A stretch of 64,000 nucleotides of DNA from Fusobacterium varium (lineage in GTDB: Bacteria; Fusobacteriota; Fusobacteriia; Fusobacteriales; Fusobacteriaceae), in contig LR134390.1 in the NCBI GenBank assembly GCA_900637705.1, positions 806,001 through 870,000 of the forward strand, written 5' to 3'. Both the position numbers and the translations under genes were made by a program. Positions within the stretch are counted from its first letter, which is position 1. Each line of letters starts with the position of its first letter. The notes beneath the pieces are model-generated. The model was given only the letters and a program-made list of their open reading frames with translations, was not told where the DNA came from and did no database searches. Positions 48,511 through 57,962 of the stretch are shown piece after piece.

Positions 48511-50063
48511 TTAACCTATCATTTTACTAAATTCAATGAACACTCCAGGTCCGATTGGTAATCCAAACACAAACCAAATTGTAAGAAGTATAGTCCATCC
48601 AATTAAGAAGCAAATTGAGAATGGAAGCATCATTGAAATAAGAGTTCCCATACCAGAATCTTTATCATATTTTTGCATGAAAGCAACTATCATTGCAAAA
48701 TAAGACATTAATGGAGAAATAATATTTGTTGATGAATCTCCGATTCTATAAGCAGCTTGAGTAAATTCTGGCGAGTAATTAAGTTCCATAAGCATTGGAA
48801 CAAACACAGGAGCCATGATTGCCCATTTAGCAGAAGCAGATCCCATAAACAAATTAATGAATGCAGTGAATAGAACAAATCCTAAGATTAATGGTAATCC
48901 TGTAAATCCTATTGATTTTAAAGTATCAGCACCTTTAACAGCAAGGATAGTTCCTAAGTTAGTATATCCAAAATATGCTATAAATTGAGAAGCTGTAAAT
49001 GCAAGGGCCATATATCCACCCATTCCAGCAAGAGCTTTACCCATAAGTTTAGCAACATCTTTATCACTTTTTAAAGTTTTAGCTGTAAATCCATAAGCTA
49101 ATCCAGGAAGTAAGAAGAAGAACATCATTGCTGGAATAAGTCCAGAAGAAGTCCAAGCTTTTAAGCTTCCATCAACTTTTAATATAGCATTACTTGGTAG
49201 AGTAAGAACTAACATAATTGCAATGTAAGCAAGAACAACTAGTCCAGCAGCTCTCAACCCTTTTCTTTCAAGGTCAGTTAATTCTTTCATATCGTGATCG
49301 ACATCACCATGGTAAGGTCCAAGTCTAGGTTCAACTATTTTTCAGTAATAATAGTACCTAAAGCAGTAATGATAAATGTAGAAACAAACATGAAATAATA
49401 GTTAGCAGTTGCAGCAACAAAGTAGTCATGTCTTATAAGTTTTGCAGCCTCTGTAGTAATACCACCAAGTAATGGGTCAGTAGTTCCTAATAAAAGGTTG
49501 GCAGAGAATCCTCCAGATACTCCAGCAAATGCAGCAGCCAATCCAGCCAATGGATGTCTTCCAAACGAAAGGAATATAACTGCTCCTAATGGAACAAGAA
49601 CAACATATCCAGCATCAGAAGCAACATTAGACATAACTCCAGCAAAAACAACTATAGCAGTTATAGCTCTTCTTGGAGTTCCCATAACGACTTTTTTGAT
49701 AGTAGAAGACATAAGTCCACTTCCTTCACAAACCCCAATACCAATAATACCTACAAGAACTGTACCTAATGGAGCAAATCCTGTAAAGTTTTTAACCATA
49801 GAATTAAATATGTATCTAATACCAGCAGCATTAGTTAAAGATTTAACTGTAACAGTTATCTCTTCAAAGTTTCCAGTTTTTTTATTTAAAGCATTGTATG
49901 TAGCTGACACACCCATTTTTTCAGTAATTCCTGAAACTATAATAATAGTTAAACAGAATAGTACAAAAAGTGTAACTGGGTGTGGTAGCTTGTTTCCACC
50001 AACCTCAATGAAATCAAGAAACTTATTAAAAAAGCCTTTTTTTTCTTGTTTAATTTGACTCAT
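48511..50063 (-). CDS. AbgT-family transporter (p-aminobenzoyl-glutamate type), one frameshift
   Basis: Two frames (49335-50102 region and 48511-49290) join into about 517 residues if one base is added to the T5 run at 49338-49342; the junction then reads IITEKIVEPRLGPYHGD. AbgT signatures: GGNKLPHPVTLFVLFCLTII, GFSANLLLGTTDPLLGGITT, GSASAKWAIMAPVFVPMLME and RIGDSSTNIISPLMSYF. Family members import p-aminobenzoyl-glutamate or export sulfonamides. I start at the ATG at 50063 after GGGAGG; longer starts lack a site. In the 395-bp gap upstream I see only A/T-rich sequence and the sppA promoter. Confidence 0.88.
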
Positions 50064-50428
50064 AAAATCCTCCCTAAATTTTTTCTTATTTTTTGATATC
50101 AATATTCACTACTTATATTATTTAACAAATTGTGTATATTTGAAATCAAAAGTCATTATCTGAACAAATTATACATTAGAATGATATTAAAATCAATTTG
50201 AAATTACTTATGGAAATAATATATATTATATATCCTTTAAAGAAATTGAGTATATAAGAACTTGATTAATAGGAAAAAATAGAATAAAACAATAAAAAAA
50301 TAATACAAATAGATAATTAAAAATGAAAAAGAAAATTTTAATTAGCAGGCAAGTATGAGATTAAGAGAAGTTAGTTTTATATTTTTATGAATAAATAAAA
50401 AGTAATTAAAAAGAAAATTTGATAAAGT

Positions 50429-50457
50429 TTGACACTAATGTGCTGAACTGTTATTAT
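50429..50457 (+). promoter_or_regulatory. sppA promoter
   Basis: Perfect TTGACA (50429-50434), 17-bp spacer, TATTAT (50452-50457), 41 bp before the start codon. Confidence 0.7.
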
Positions 50458-50497
50458 AAAGTTGTAAGGAATAAAATATGGAGGTAGGTGTGGCACA

Positions 50498-52252
50498 GTG
50501 AAATTTTTAAAATTTTTAAAAAAATTTATTTTAGGAACAATCTTATTTGTAATAAAAGAAATATTTTCTTTTTTTATAAAAGCTTTTTTATTTCTTGTGG
50601 TAATATTTTCAATAGGAGCTTTTTTTGCAAAAACAGCATTAGAAAAGGATAAAGTGACTATCGAAAAAGGAAGTTATGTAGAAATAGATTTGTCAAAAGA
50701 ATACAAGGAAAAGGGAAAAAATCTACCAGAATTTTTAAAAGGGCAAGATACTAATTTCTTTTCAATGTTAAGAGCTTTCGATTCCATAGAAAGAGATGGT
50801 AATATTAAAGGTGTAGTATTGAAGCTTGATAATCTATCTCTTGATAGTGCTCAAATAGAAGAAGTTGGGAAAAAAATAGATAATTTGAAAAAAAGTAAAA
50901 AAGAAGTATACTCATATATGACAATGGTTAATAATAGAAATTATTCATTAGCCATAAAAAGTAATCAGATTTTCATGCCTCCTACAATGAGTGCTCCTGT
51001 TAATATTACTGGATATTATGGAGAACTTATGTATTATAAGCTTTTAGCAGATAGATTAGGAATAGAATTTAATGTTATTCATGTTGGAGATTATAAAGCT
51101 TATGGAGAAAATTTAATAAAAGAACATATCTCAAAGGAATATAAAGAAAATATTGAGAGAATGTATAATAGAAAATATAATAATTTTGTAAATAACATAG
51201 CAGCTGAGAGGAAAGTAAATCATGATTTTATTAATGAAAAGATTCTTAATGGAGATTTAATGGTTTCAGAGCCAAATCAAATGAAAAAATTAAATCTAGT
51301 AGATGAATTTATGTATTACGATCAACTTAAACAGGTTATTGGAGAAAAGAAGTTTCTTTCTTTTGAAGATTATAATACTTTTTTATCAAAAGATAATATT
51401 TTGGGAATAACAGAAAATAAAAAGAAAGATAAAATAGCAGTAATATATGCTGAAGGAACTATATTTATGGATAGTACTTCAGGAGGAATTTCAGGAAATG
51501 TAACTCCAAATGTAATGATAGAAGAAATAAATAAAGCACTAAAAGATGATACTGTAAAGGGGATAGTTTTAAGAATAAATTCTCCAGGAGGATCAGCATT
51601 AGCAGCCAATATAATAAGTAATAAAATAGTTGAGGCAAATGGAATTAAGCCAATATATGTTTCAATTGGAGGAGTTGGAGCATCAGGAGGGTATTATATA
51701 GCATCAGTGACAGAAAAGATATATGCTGATAAAGATAGTCTTACGGGTTCTATAGGAGTTGTAAGTATTATTCCAAATATAAAGAAAATGTTAGGGAATG
51801 TGTCAATAAATGTAGATGAAGTTAAGAAAGGTGAATATTCAGATATTTATTCTATGGTAAAAGATTTTGATAAGGATAAAAGAGATAAACTTTATGCTTC
51901 AAATTTAAAAGTATACAATGAATTTTTAGATACAGTATCTTTTGGAAGAAAACTTAATAGACAACATGTAGAAAGAATAGCTCAAGGGAAAGTGTGGCTT
52001 GGAGAAGAGGCATTGGAATTAGGATTAGTAGATGAAATAGGAGGATTGGAAAATGCAATAAAAGGTCTTGCTGGAGATCTTAAATTAATAGATTATGAAA
52101 TAGTAGAAATTATGAATGCACCTAATTATAATTCAATTTTAAAGAAATATGTACCAGCAGTAAAAATATTAGAAAAATATGATTCTTTTATTTTAGATAA
52201 AGAGCTCTATTTTAAGCCTATATACTATTTTCCTTATGATGTAAACTTATAG
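50498..52252 (+). CDS. sppA: Signal peptide peptidase SppA, long (67K) form
   Basis: The 584-residue serine protease degrades cleaved signal peptides at the inner membrane. It has one N-terminal helix (about residues 12-42) and two S49 domains. The likely general base is Lys200 in HVGDYKAYGENLIKEHIS, and the nucleophile Ser366 in INSPGGSALAANI; GVGASGGYYIAS follows. Length is like E. coli SppA (618), not the short Bacillus form. The start is GTG, 7 bp after AGGTG; a GGAGG lies further upstream. Confidence 0.93.
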   Translation: MKFLKFLKKFILGTILFVIKEIFSFFIKAFLFLVVIFSIGAFFAKTALEKDKVTIEKGSYVEIDLSKEYKEKGKNLPEFLKGQDTNFFSMLRAFDSIERDGNIKGVVLKLDNLSLDSAQIEEVGKKIDNLKKSKKEVYSYMTMVNNRNYSLAIKSNQIFMPPTMSAPVNITGYYGELMYYKLLADRLGIEFNVIHVGDYKAYGENLIKEHISKEYKENIERMYNRKYNNFVNNIAAERKVNHDFINEKILNGDLMVSEPNQMKKLNLVDEFMYYDQLKQVIGEKKFLSFEDYNTFLSKDNILGITENKKKDKIAVIYAEGTIFMDSTSGGISGNVTPNVMIEEINKALKDDTVKGIVLRINSPGGSALAANIISNKIVEANGIKPIYVSIGGVGASGGYYIASVTEKIYADKDSLTGSIGVVSIIPNIKKMLGNVSINVDEVKKGEYSDIYSMVKDFDKDKRDKLYASNLKVYNEFLDTVSFGRKLNRQHVERIAQGKVWLGEEALELGLVDEIGGLENAIKGLAGDLKLIDYEIVEIMNAPNYNSILKKYVPAVKILEKYDSFILDKELYFKPIYYFPYDVNL

Positions 52253-52253
52253 G

Positions 52254-52283
52254 TTGAAAAAGTAGGTTATATTATGATATAAT
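52254..52283 (+). promoter_or_regulatory. ybaB promoter
   Basis: TTGAAA (52254-52259), 18-bp spacer, perfect TATAAT (52278-52283) with extended -10 TGA, immediately after the sppA stop. Confidence 0.65.
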
Positions 52284-52321
52284 CAATCGTAAAGAACAAA
52301 AACTTTAGGAGGAAAAAGACA

Positions 52322-52678
52322 ATGGTAAGAAAATTAAAGGGTGGAAGAACAGCTAATGGAGCTTCAAACCAAATGGATATATTAAAACAAGCTCAATCAA
52401 TGCAACAACAAATGATGGTTGTTCAAGAGGGGCTTAAAGAAAAAGAATTAACAGCTTCAGTTGGTGGAGGGGCTGTTACAGTAAAAGTTAATGGACAAAA
52501 AGAATTATTAGAAGTTAAATTAAGTGATGAAATAGTTAAAGAAGCTATTGAAGATAAAGAGATGCTTGAAGATCTTATCCTTTCAGCTGTCAAGGAAGCA
52601 ATGAGACAGGCTGATGAATTAGCAGAAGCTGAAATGGGAAAAGTAACAGGTGGAATCAACATTCCAGGATTATTTTAA
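52322..52678 (+). CDS. YbaB/EbfC family nucleoid-associated protein
   Basis: The 118-residue protein has a basic N-terminal tail (MVRKLKGGRTANGASNQMDI) and the YbaB core: QAQSMQQQMMVVQEGLKEKE, TVKVNGQKELLEVKLSDEIV and a C-terminal helix. These proteins form DNA-binding dimers shaped like tweezers. The gene is usually next to dnaX and recR; here it follows sppA with its own promoter, so the usual context is lost. The N-terminal tail is longer than in E. coli YbaB. Confidence 0.9.
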   Translation: MVRKLKGGRTANGASNQMDILKQAQSMQQQMMVVQEGLKEKELTASVGGGAVTVKVNGQKELLEVKLSDEIVKEAIEDKEMLEDLILSAVKEAMRQADELAEAEMGKVTGGINIPGLF

Positions 52679-52688
52679 TATTAAGTAT

Positions 52689-52718
52689 AAAGGGACTGAA
52701 AACTTCAGTCTCTTTTTT
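52689..52718 (+). terminator. Terminator after ybaB
   Basis: AGGGACTGAA and TTCAGTCTCT pair (one G.T) around AAC, followed by TTTTTT. The rest of the gap to 53010 is A/T-rich; near 52968 an ATGGTATGAT sequence could be the extended -10 of the next gene. Confidence 0.85.
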
Positions 52719-53010
52719 AATATATTTGGAAATTCTAAAACTTTAAAATAATAAAAAATATTAAGTAAAAATTGAAATAAGTAAAGTAGAGAAGGTTTGA
52801 AAATAAAAAATGAAATAGAAAATTATAGATATCTTTGCAACAAAAAGTAAAATTACCCTATAGAGAAATAGCAGATAATTAAAGGATAAAAAATTAGAAA
52901 TTAAGATAAAATATGGAATTGAGAAAATCTTATTTGAAATTATCTATTTTATTTGAAGTTATTTTATGGTATGATTTAAATGTATTATTAACTTATTAAG
53001 GAGGAAAAAA

Positions 53011-53937
53011 ATGGGTTCATTTATTGTATTTTTACTATTTGTATTTATTATAGTACTAATAGCTTTTCATGTAAGAATAGTGCCTCAATCAAGAGCTTAT
53101 GTTATAGAAAGACTTGGAGGATATAAGGAAACTTGGAATGTTGGAATAAATTTTCTTGTTCCCTTTATTGACAGAGTAGCTAAAAGAGTTTCTTTGAAAG
53201 AGCAGGTTATTGATTTTAAACCTCAGCCTGTTATAACAAAAGATAATGTAACTATGCAGATAGACTCTGTAATATATTTTCAAATTACAGATCCAAAGTT
53301 ATATACATATGGAGTAGAAAATCCTATGAATGCTATTGAGAATCTTACTGCTACTACTCTTAGAAATATAATAGGAGATATGGAGCTTGATTCTACTTTA
53401 ACTTCAAGAGATACTATCAATACTGAGATGAGAGCTATTCTTGATGAAGCTACAGATCCATGGGGAATGAAAATAAATAGAGTTGAGTTAAAAAATATAA
53501 TTCCACCTAGAGAAATTCAAGACGCAATGGAAAGACAAATGAAAGCTGAAAGAGAAAGAAGAGAGGCTATATTAAGAGCAGAAGGACAAAAAAAATCAGC
53601 TGTTCTTGTAGCAGAAGGAGAAAAAGAATCTCAAATTTTAAGAGCAGAAGCAGAAAAACAGTCAGCTATATTGAGAGCAGAAGGACAAAAAGAAGTTGCT
53701 ATAAAAGAAGCTCAAGGTAAAGCAGAGGCAATATTATCAATACAGAGAGCAGAAGCAGAAGCGATTAAATTATTAAAAGAAGCAGATGCAAGTAAAGAAG
53801 TACTTATGATTAAAGGAATGGAAACATTTAGTAAAGTTGCAGATGGAAAATCTACTAAGATAATTATTCCATCAGAACTTCAAAATTTAACTACATTCAG
53901 TACTTTGTTTGGAGAATTTAAAGAAAAAGATAAGTAA
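53011..53937 (+). CDS. SPFH/band 7 (stomatin/QmcA-like) membrane protein
   Basis: The 308-residue protein has one N-terminal membrane helix (residues 3-23), the SPFH domain (VRIVPQSRAYVIERLGGYKE to about residue 180, with VSLKEQVIDFKPQPVITKDN) and an Ala/Glu-rich coiled coil (ERREAILRAEGQKKSAVLVA and repeats) to about residue 265. Such proteins form membrane microdomain rings. Many partner with an NfeD protein; none is in the window. AAGGAGG precedes the ATG. A long hairpin follows the gene. Confidence 0.92.
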   Translation: MGSFIVFLLFVFIIVLIAFHVRIVPQSRAYVIERLGGYKETWNVGINFLVPFIDRVAKRVSLKEQVIDFKPQPVITKDNVTMQIDSVIYFQITDPKLYTYGVENPMNAIENLTATTLRNIIGDMELDSTLTSRDTINTEMRAILDEATDPWGMKINRVELKNIIPPREIQDAMERQMKAERERREAILRAEGQKKSAVLVAEGEKESQILRAEAEKQSAILRAEGQKEVAIKEAQGKAEAILSIQRAEAEAIKLLKEADASKEVLMIKGMETFSKVADGKSTKIIIPSELQNLTTFSTLFGEFKEKDK

Positions 53938-54005
53938 TATTTTATCAATTTAAGATATATTTGAGAGGTTGTTACATTTTCAAATAGTTTAAACCAAAAA
54001 TATTG

Positions 54006-54067
54006 AAAAAAAGGAGTTGTTCAAATAGATGATTAAAAATCATCAATTTGTAATAACCCCTTTTTTA
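54006..54067. terminator. Long imperfect hairpin after the SPFH gene
   Basis: AAAAAAGG...ATGATT and AATCAT...CCCTTTTTT form a stem of about 28 pairs with several bulges (54006-54066). A-run and T-run flanks allow use in both directions, for the SPFH gene and for the minus-strand Cys-rich gene ending at 54085. Confidence 0.75.
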
Positions 54068-54084
54068 ATTTCTTAAATATTTAA

Positions 54085-54395
54085 TTAAATATTATCAAAT
54101 TCTAAAATAGCTTTTACTGTAATTACTTTTACTTTTGATGTATCAAAAGTACTATCCATACTGCACTTGTTACAGCTGCTACAACTTCCACCACTACAGC
54201 AACTAGAGGAACAACCTGTTTTAGGGCTTCTAGCTTCATATTCCTTATATGATTCCAAGTATCCATTTTTTTCAAGAGAATTATAAGCAGCTGCAAGTTC
54301 CTCTTCATTTATTCCTAAATTTTCATAATGGCATTGTCACTATAGACAGATGAAGTAAGAAGAAATTTTATAAGTTTTATTTCAATATCAGTCAT
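54085..54395 (-). CDS. Small cysteine-rich protein with winged-helix-like N-terminus, one frameshift
   Basis: Restoring one base at the GG of 54330-54331 gives a 103-residue protein on the minus strand. Residues 1-48 (MTDIEIKLIKFLLTSSVYSD, then INEEELAAAYNSLEKNGYLE) look like a small winged helix; residues about 60-76 are a dense cluster CSSSCCSGGSCSSCNKC with seven Cys in 17 residues; the tail has VKVITVKAILEFDN. ATG 54395 follows AAAGGA. A metal or Fe-S role is inferred from the Cys spacing; the layout recalls FeoC-like winged-helix proteins, but it is not a clear FeoC. No family is assigned. Confidence 0.65.
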
Positions 54396-54500
54396 AATTT
54401 TTCCTTTCATAATTTTAAGATATATTTGAATAAATTATATCATATCCTAGACAGAAATTGGAAAAAATATTATAATATTATATCACAAAAGGAGGAGTAG

Positions 54501-55304
54501 ATGAAAAAAGGAGAAATAGCTTTAGAGAGTTTAAGGACTACATACAGAAAAAAGATATGGAGTAAATTTGTAAAAGCCATAAAAGATTTTAATCTTATAG
54601 AAGATGGAGATAGAATAGCAGTAGGAGTATCAGGAGGTAAGGACAGCCTTCTTTTATGTAAATTATTTCAAGAAATGAAAAAAGATAGAAGCAAGAATTT
54701 TGAAGTGGCTTTTATTTCTATGAATCCAGGGTTTGAAGCTTTGGATATGGAAAAATTTAAAACTAATCTTGAAGAATTAGGAATACCATGTGAAGTTTTT
54801 GAGGCTAATGTATGGGAGATTGCATTTAAAGAAGATCCAGAAAGTCCATGTTTTTTATGTGCTAAAATGAGAAGGGGAGTACTTTATAACAGAGTAGAAG
54901 AACTTGGATATAATAAACTTGCTCTTGGACATCATTTTGATGATGTAGTTGAAACTACAATGATAAATATGTTTTATGCAGGAACTGTAAAAACAATGAT
55001 ACCAAAAGTAAAATCTACAAGTGGAAAAATGGAGCTTATAAGACCTATGGTATATATAAAAGAAAAAGATATAATAGCATATACTCAAAGAAATGAGATA
55101 GAAGCTATGGGATGTGGTTGTCCTGTTGAGTCTGGAAAAACAGATTCAAAAAGAAAAGAGATAAAAAATCTTTTAGCTAAACTAGAAGAACAAAATCCAA
55201 ATGTAAAACAGAGTATATTTAATTCTATGAAGAATATAAATCTTGACTATGTCATTGGCTATACAAGAGGAAATAAAAATAATGCTGGTAAAATAGAGGA
55301 ATAA
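54501..55304 (+). CDS. TtcA-like tRNA thiolation enzyme (PP-loop ATPase), first of a tandem pair
   Basis: The 267-residue N-type ATP pyrophosphatase has SGGKDS at residues 44-49 and the TtcA-type Cys motif PCFLC (C117, C120) followed by KMRRGVLYNR; GHHFDDVVETTMINMFYAG is also typical. A GCGCP site (C205, C207) lies where E. coli TtcA has its third cluster Cys. TtcA makes 2-thiocytidine-32 in tRNA with an Fe-S cluster. It is followed after 3 bp by a paralogue, so at least one may have a different tRNA or substrate. GGAGG lies 6 bp before ATG. Confidence 0.88.
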   Translation: MKKGEIALESLRTTYRKKIWSKFVKAIKDFNLIEDGDRIAVGVSGGKDSLLLCKLFQEMKKDRSKNFEVAFISMNPGFEALDMEKFKTNLEELGIPCEVFEANVWEIAFKEDPESPCFLCAKMRRGVLYNRVEELGYNKLALGHHFDDVVETTMINMFYAGTVKTMIPKVKSTSGKMELIRPMVYIKEKDIIAYTQRNEIEAMGCGCPVESGKTDSKRKEIKNLLAKLEEQNPNVKQSIFNSMKNINLDYVIGYTRGNKNNAGKIEE

Positions 55305-55307
55305 TAT

Positions 55308-56069
55308 ATGAAAGAAATAATAAAAAAAGAAAATAATATATTAAATTTTATAGAAAATAAAAACTTTAGTAAAACTATATGGAGTCCTGTAGGACGTGCA
55401 ATGCATAAATATAATATGATAGAAGCAGGAGATAGAATAGCAGTAGGAGTATCAGGGGGAAAGGACAGTTTAACTACTTTAAATGCCTTGGTAAGGATAA
55501 AGAAGATAGCAAATTTAGATTTTGAAATTATTCCTATTCACATACACCCTAATACTGATAAAGCTTCTTTTGAAATAATAGAAAAATATTGTGAAAAGCT
55601 GGAATTGAAACTTCAAGTGGAACATACAAATTTGAGTGACATGCTTTTTGGAGAAAAGGAAGTAAAAAATCCATGTTTTTTATGTGGAAGAATAAGAAGA
55701 GGAATTCTTTACAGGGTAATGAAGGAACAAGGCATAAATAAATTAGCTTTAGGGCACCATAAAGATGATATAATAGAAACTTTTCTTATGAATGTTTTTT
55801 ATCAAGGAAATATGAAAATGATGAAACCTTGTTATCTTTCAGAAGAATATGGAGTTACTGTAATAAGACCACTTGCATTTGTTGAAGAAAAAGATATAAT
55901 AAGGTATGTAAATAAGTTAGAACTTCCTGTGGTAAAATCTGATTGCCCATATGAAATAAGTGAAAATTCAAGAAGATTAAGAATAAAAAACCTTATAAAA
56001 GAAATATCTTTAGAAAATAAAGATGTAAGAAGTGTTATTTTTAATAGTATTAAAGAGTTATTAAATTAG
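55308..56069 (+). CDS. TtcA-like tRNA thiolation enzyme (PP-loop ATPase), second of a tandem pair
   Basis: The 253-residue protein is clearly related to its neighbour: SGGKDS at residues 49-54, PCFLC (C123, C126), IRRGILYRVMKEQGINKLAL and GHHKDDIIETFLMNVFYQG. The third cluster Cys is C213 in KSDCPYEIS, with only one Cys there against two in the first copy. The two copies are divergent, not a recent duplication. It starts 3 bp after the first copy; its ribosome site is within the end of that gene. Confidence 0.88.
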   Translation: MKEIIKKENNILNFIENKNFSKTIWSPVGRAMHKYNMIEAGDRIAVGVSGGKDSLTTLNALVRIKKIANLDFEIIPIHIHPNTDKASFEIIEKYCEKLELKLQVEHTNLSDMLFGEKEVKNPCFLCGRIRRGILYRVMKEQGINKLALGHHKDDIIETFLMNVFYQGNMKMMKPCYLSEEYGVTVIRPLAFVEEKDIIRYVNKLELPVVKSDCPYEISENSRRLRIKNLIKEISLENKDVRSVIFNSIKELLN

Positions 56070-56103
56070 AGCTATACATCAAATGAAATACTAAGGAGGA
56101 ATT

Positions 56104-56496
56104 ATGAGTTTATTATTGAATATTATATGGTTATTTTTAGGAGGATTGGTTTTGGCATTTGAATGGTTTGTAGCTGGTATTATAAGTACAATACTGATAG
56201 TTACAATACCATTTGCAAGAGGATGTTTTGAAATGGCAGCTTCTTGTCTTACTCCCTTTGGAAAAGATGTAGTATTAAAAACTGAATATGGAGAGCCACC
56301 AAGACCAATATCAGCATTTTTCTGGATAATATTTTTAGGAATATGGCTGGCTATATCACATATTATAGCCGGAATATTACAGTGTATTACAATAATAGGA
56401 ATACCAGTAGGGATACAAAACTTTAAATTAGCTAAGATAGCTTTTAATCCTTATAAATATACTTTAGTAGATAGAAGGTTTACAAGCAGAAACTAA
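56104..56496 (+). CDS. YccF-family inner membrane protein (DUF307)
   Basis: The 130-residue protein has four hydrophobic segments and the two DUF307 repeats: NIIWLFLGGLVLAFEWFVAG with TIPFARGCFEMAASCLTPFG, and AFFWIIFLGIWLAISHIIAG with IGIPVGIQNFKLAKIAFNPY. Function is unknown. AAGGAGG precedes the ATG. It follows the TtcA pair after 34 bp and may share their transcript. Confidence 0.92.
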   Translation: MSLLLNIIWLFLGGLVLAFEWFVAGIISTILIVTIPFARGCFEMAASCLTPFGKDVVLKTEYGEPPRPISAFFWIIFLGIWLAISHIIAGILQCITIIGIPVGIQNFKLAKIAFNPYKYTLVDRRFTSRN

Positions 56497-56586
56497 TAAA
56501 GATAATTATCCTTTTTGTATTTTTTAGTAAAATTAGAATATAATTAAATCAGAAGAGAATTTGAATTTTAAAAATAGCATCAAGTA

Positions 56587-56620
56587 AAAAACTATCTGTT
56601 ACAACCAGATAGTTTTTTTA
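56587..56620 (+). terminator. Terminator after the yccF-like gene
   Basis: AAAAACTATCTG (56587-56598) and CAGATAGTTTTT (56606-56617) pair around a 7-base loop, followed by TT. Confidence 0.9.
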
Positions 56621-56623
56621 TAG

Positions 56624-56664
56624 AAAAAAACTGACAAGAAAGAAATCTTCAAGTCAGCTTTTTT
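56624..56664 (-). terminator. Terminator after the minus-strand M20 peptidase
   Basis: CTGAC (56631-56635) and GTCAG (56653-56657), with an inner AAGA/TCTT stem and A7/T6 flanks, lie 30 bp past the minus-strand stop at 56694. Confidence 0.75.
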
Positions 56665-56693
56665 CATATTTTTGTTTTAGGGATACTTAATGG

Positions 56694-57839
56694 TTATTTT
56701 GAAAGTTTTGAAACAGTCTTTATATAAATTTCTGTAGCAGCAAGTACTTGATGAAGATGCCCATATTCATTTGCTCCATGCATATTTCCTCCAGAAGGAC
56801 CAAAAGTAACTGTAGGAATATTTAATGAATTGGCTAGTATATTAGAATCACAAACTGATTTATCAAATTCAATTCTGATTTCATCACCAGTAACTTCTTT
56901 AAATGTTTCTTTTACAGTTTGAACTAATATATGAGCTTCTTCTAGTGCAAATGGTTCCATATATGCTGATTTTCTAGGCTTTAATCTAACATCTACTTTA
57001 CCAGATAATCCAAGTTTATCAGCAGCTTCTAAAATTTGTTTTTCACAAACTTCATAAGTTTCACCAGGAACAGTATATCTATCTATAAACAACTCACATT
57101 TTTCAGGAACTATAAGGGCATTTTTTACTCCACCCTCAATACTTCTGACAACCCAAGTTCCACCACCTAATGTAGGGTGAATTATAGTAGGAAGTTCCTC
57201 AATAGCTATAGCTAATTTACTTCCATAGATAAGAGCATTTTCTCCAACATTTGGATAATGACTTGCATGAGCAGCTTTTCCAGATACAGTAACTTCAATA
57301 CTGTATCTTCCTCTAAATCCAATAGCCATATTATCAAATCTACATTCAGCCATTATAGCCATATCGGCACTTAATCCTTCATTAACTAATTGGTAAGTTC
57401 CTTTAGAAAGATTTTCTTCATCTGATACAAATGCAAGAATAAGTTCTCCAGTAAATTTATCTTTATTTTCTGAATAGTACTTTGTAGTAGCGAGAATAGC
57501 AGCAAGACCACCCTTCATATCCATAGCGCCAAGTCCATAAGTTTTGTCACCATCTTCAATTGGAGTAAATGGATCAGTATTCCATCCATTTGCTACTTTT
57601 ACAGTATCTGTATGACCTATTAACATAAGTCTTGGACCAGGTTTTCCACTATCTAAAACAGCATAGACAGAAGGACTTTGTCTTTCTTCATCTCCTTCAT
57701 AATAACTCATTTTAGGTTCAAGACCAAATTCTTTTAATTTATCAGCAATATATTCAGCAAGTTTAGCTTCTTCTCCTGTAATACTCCTGATTTTTATCAT
57801 ATCATACCAGTACTCTTTGATTAAATTTTCATTTATCAT
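56694..57839 (-). CDS. M20 family metallopeptidase (ArgE/DapE type)
   Basis: The 381-residue enzyme has M20 metal motifs in order: LIGHTDTVKVANGW, GLGAMDMKGGLAAI, VSDEENLSKGT (catalytic Glu pair), ECRFDN, a dimerisation domain with GKAAHASHYPNVGENAL, and a final GPSGGNMHGANEYGH. It resembles ArgE/DapE-type deacylases and dipeptidases rather than PepT. The exact substrate is unknown. It lies 123 bp downstream of the nhaC-like gene on the same strand, with no clear terminator in between, so both are probably one unit. The ribosome site is GGGGG, 8 bp before ATG. Confidence 0.88.
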   Translation of the reverse strand: MINENLIKEYWYDMIKIRSITGEEAKLAEYIADKLKEFGLEPKMSYYEGDEERQSPSVYAVLDSGKPGPRLMLIGHTDTVKVANGWNTDPFTPIEDGDKTYGLGAMDMKGGLAAILATTKYYSENKDKFTGELILAFVSDEENLSKGTYQLVNEGLSADMAIMAECRFDNMAIGFRGRYSIEVTVSGKAAHASHYPNVGENALIYGSKLAIAIEELPTIIHPTLGGGTWVVRSIEGGVKNALIVPEKCELFIDRYTVPGETYEVCEKQILEAADKLGLSGKVDVRLKPRKSAYMEPFALEEAHILVQTVKETFKEVTGDEIRIEFDKSVCDSNILANSLNIPTVTFGPSGGNMHGANEYGHLHQVLAATEIYIKTVSKLSK

Positions 57840-57962
57840 ATATTAACCCCCGATTATATTTTATTTTTTCTTAAGGTTTAGTTTAAAAATTTTTATTTTT
57901 ATTTTTTAAGCACTGATGCTTCTCCTATGTTTGTTATTTATCTCACTTAAAATTGCTGTTTA

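Noticed and set aside
49498-50058. A 186-codon plus-strand open frame inside abgT
   Set aside because: Pro/Thr-rich product antisense to a transporter gene with recognisable motifs; a shadow frame.
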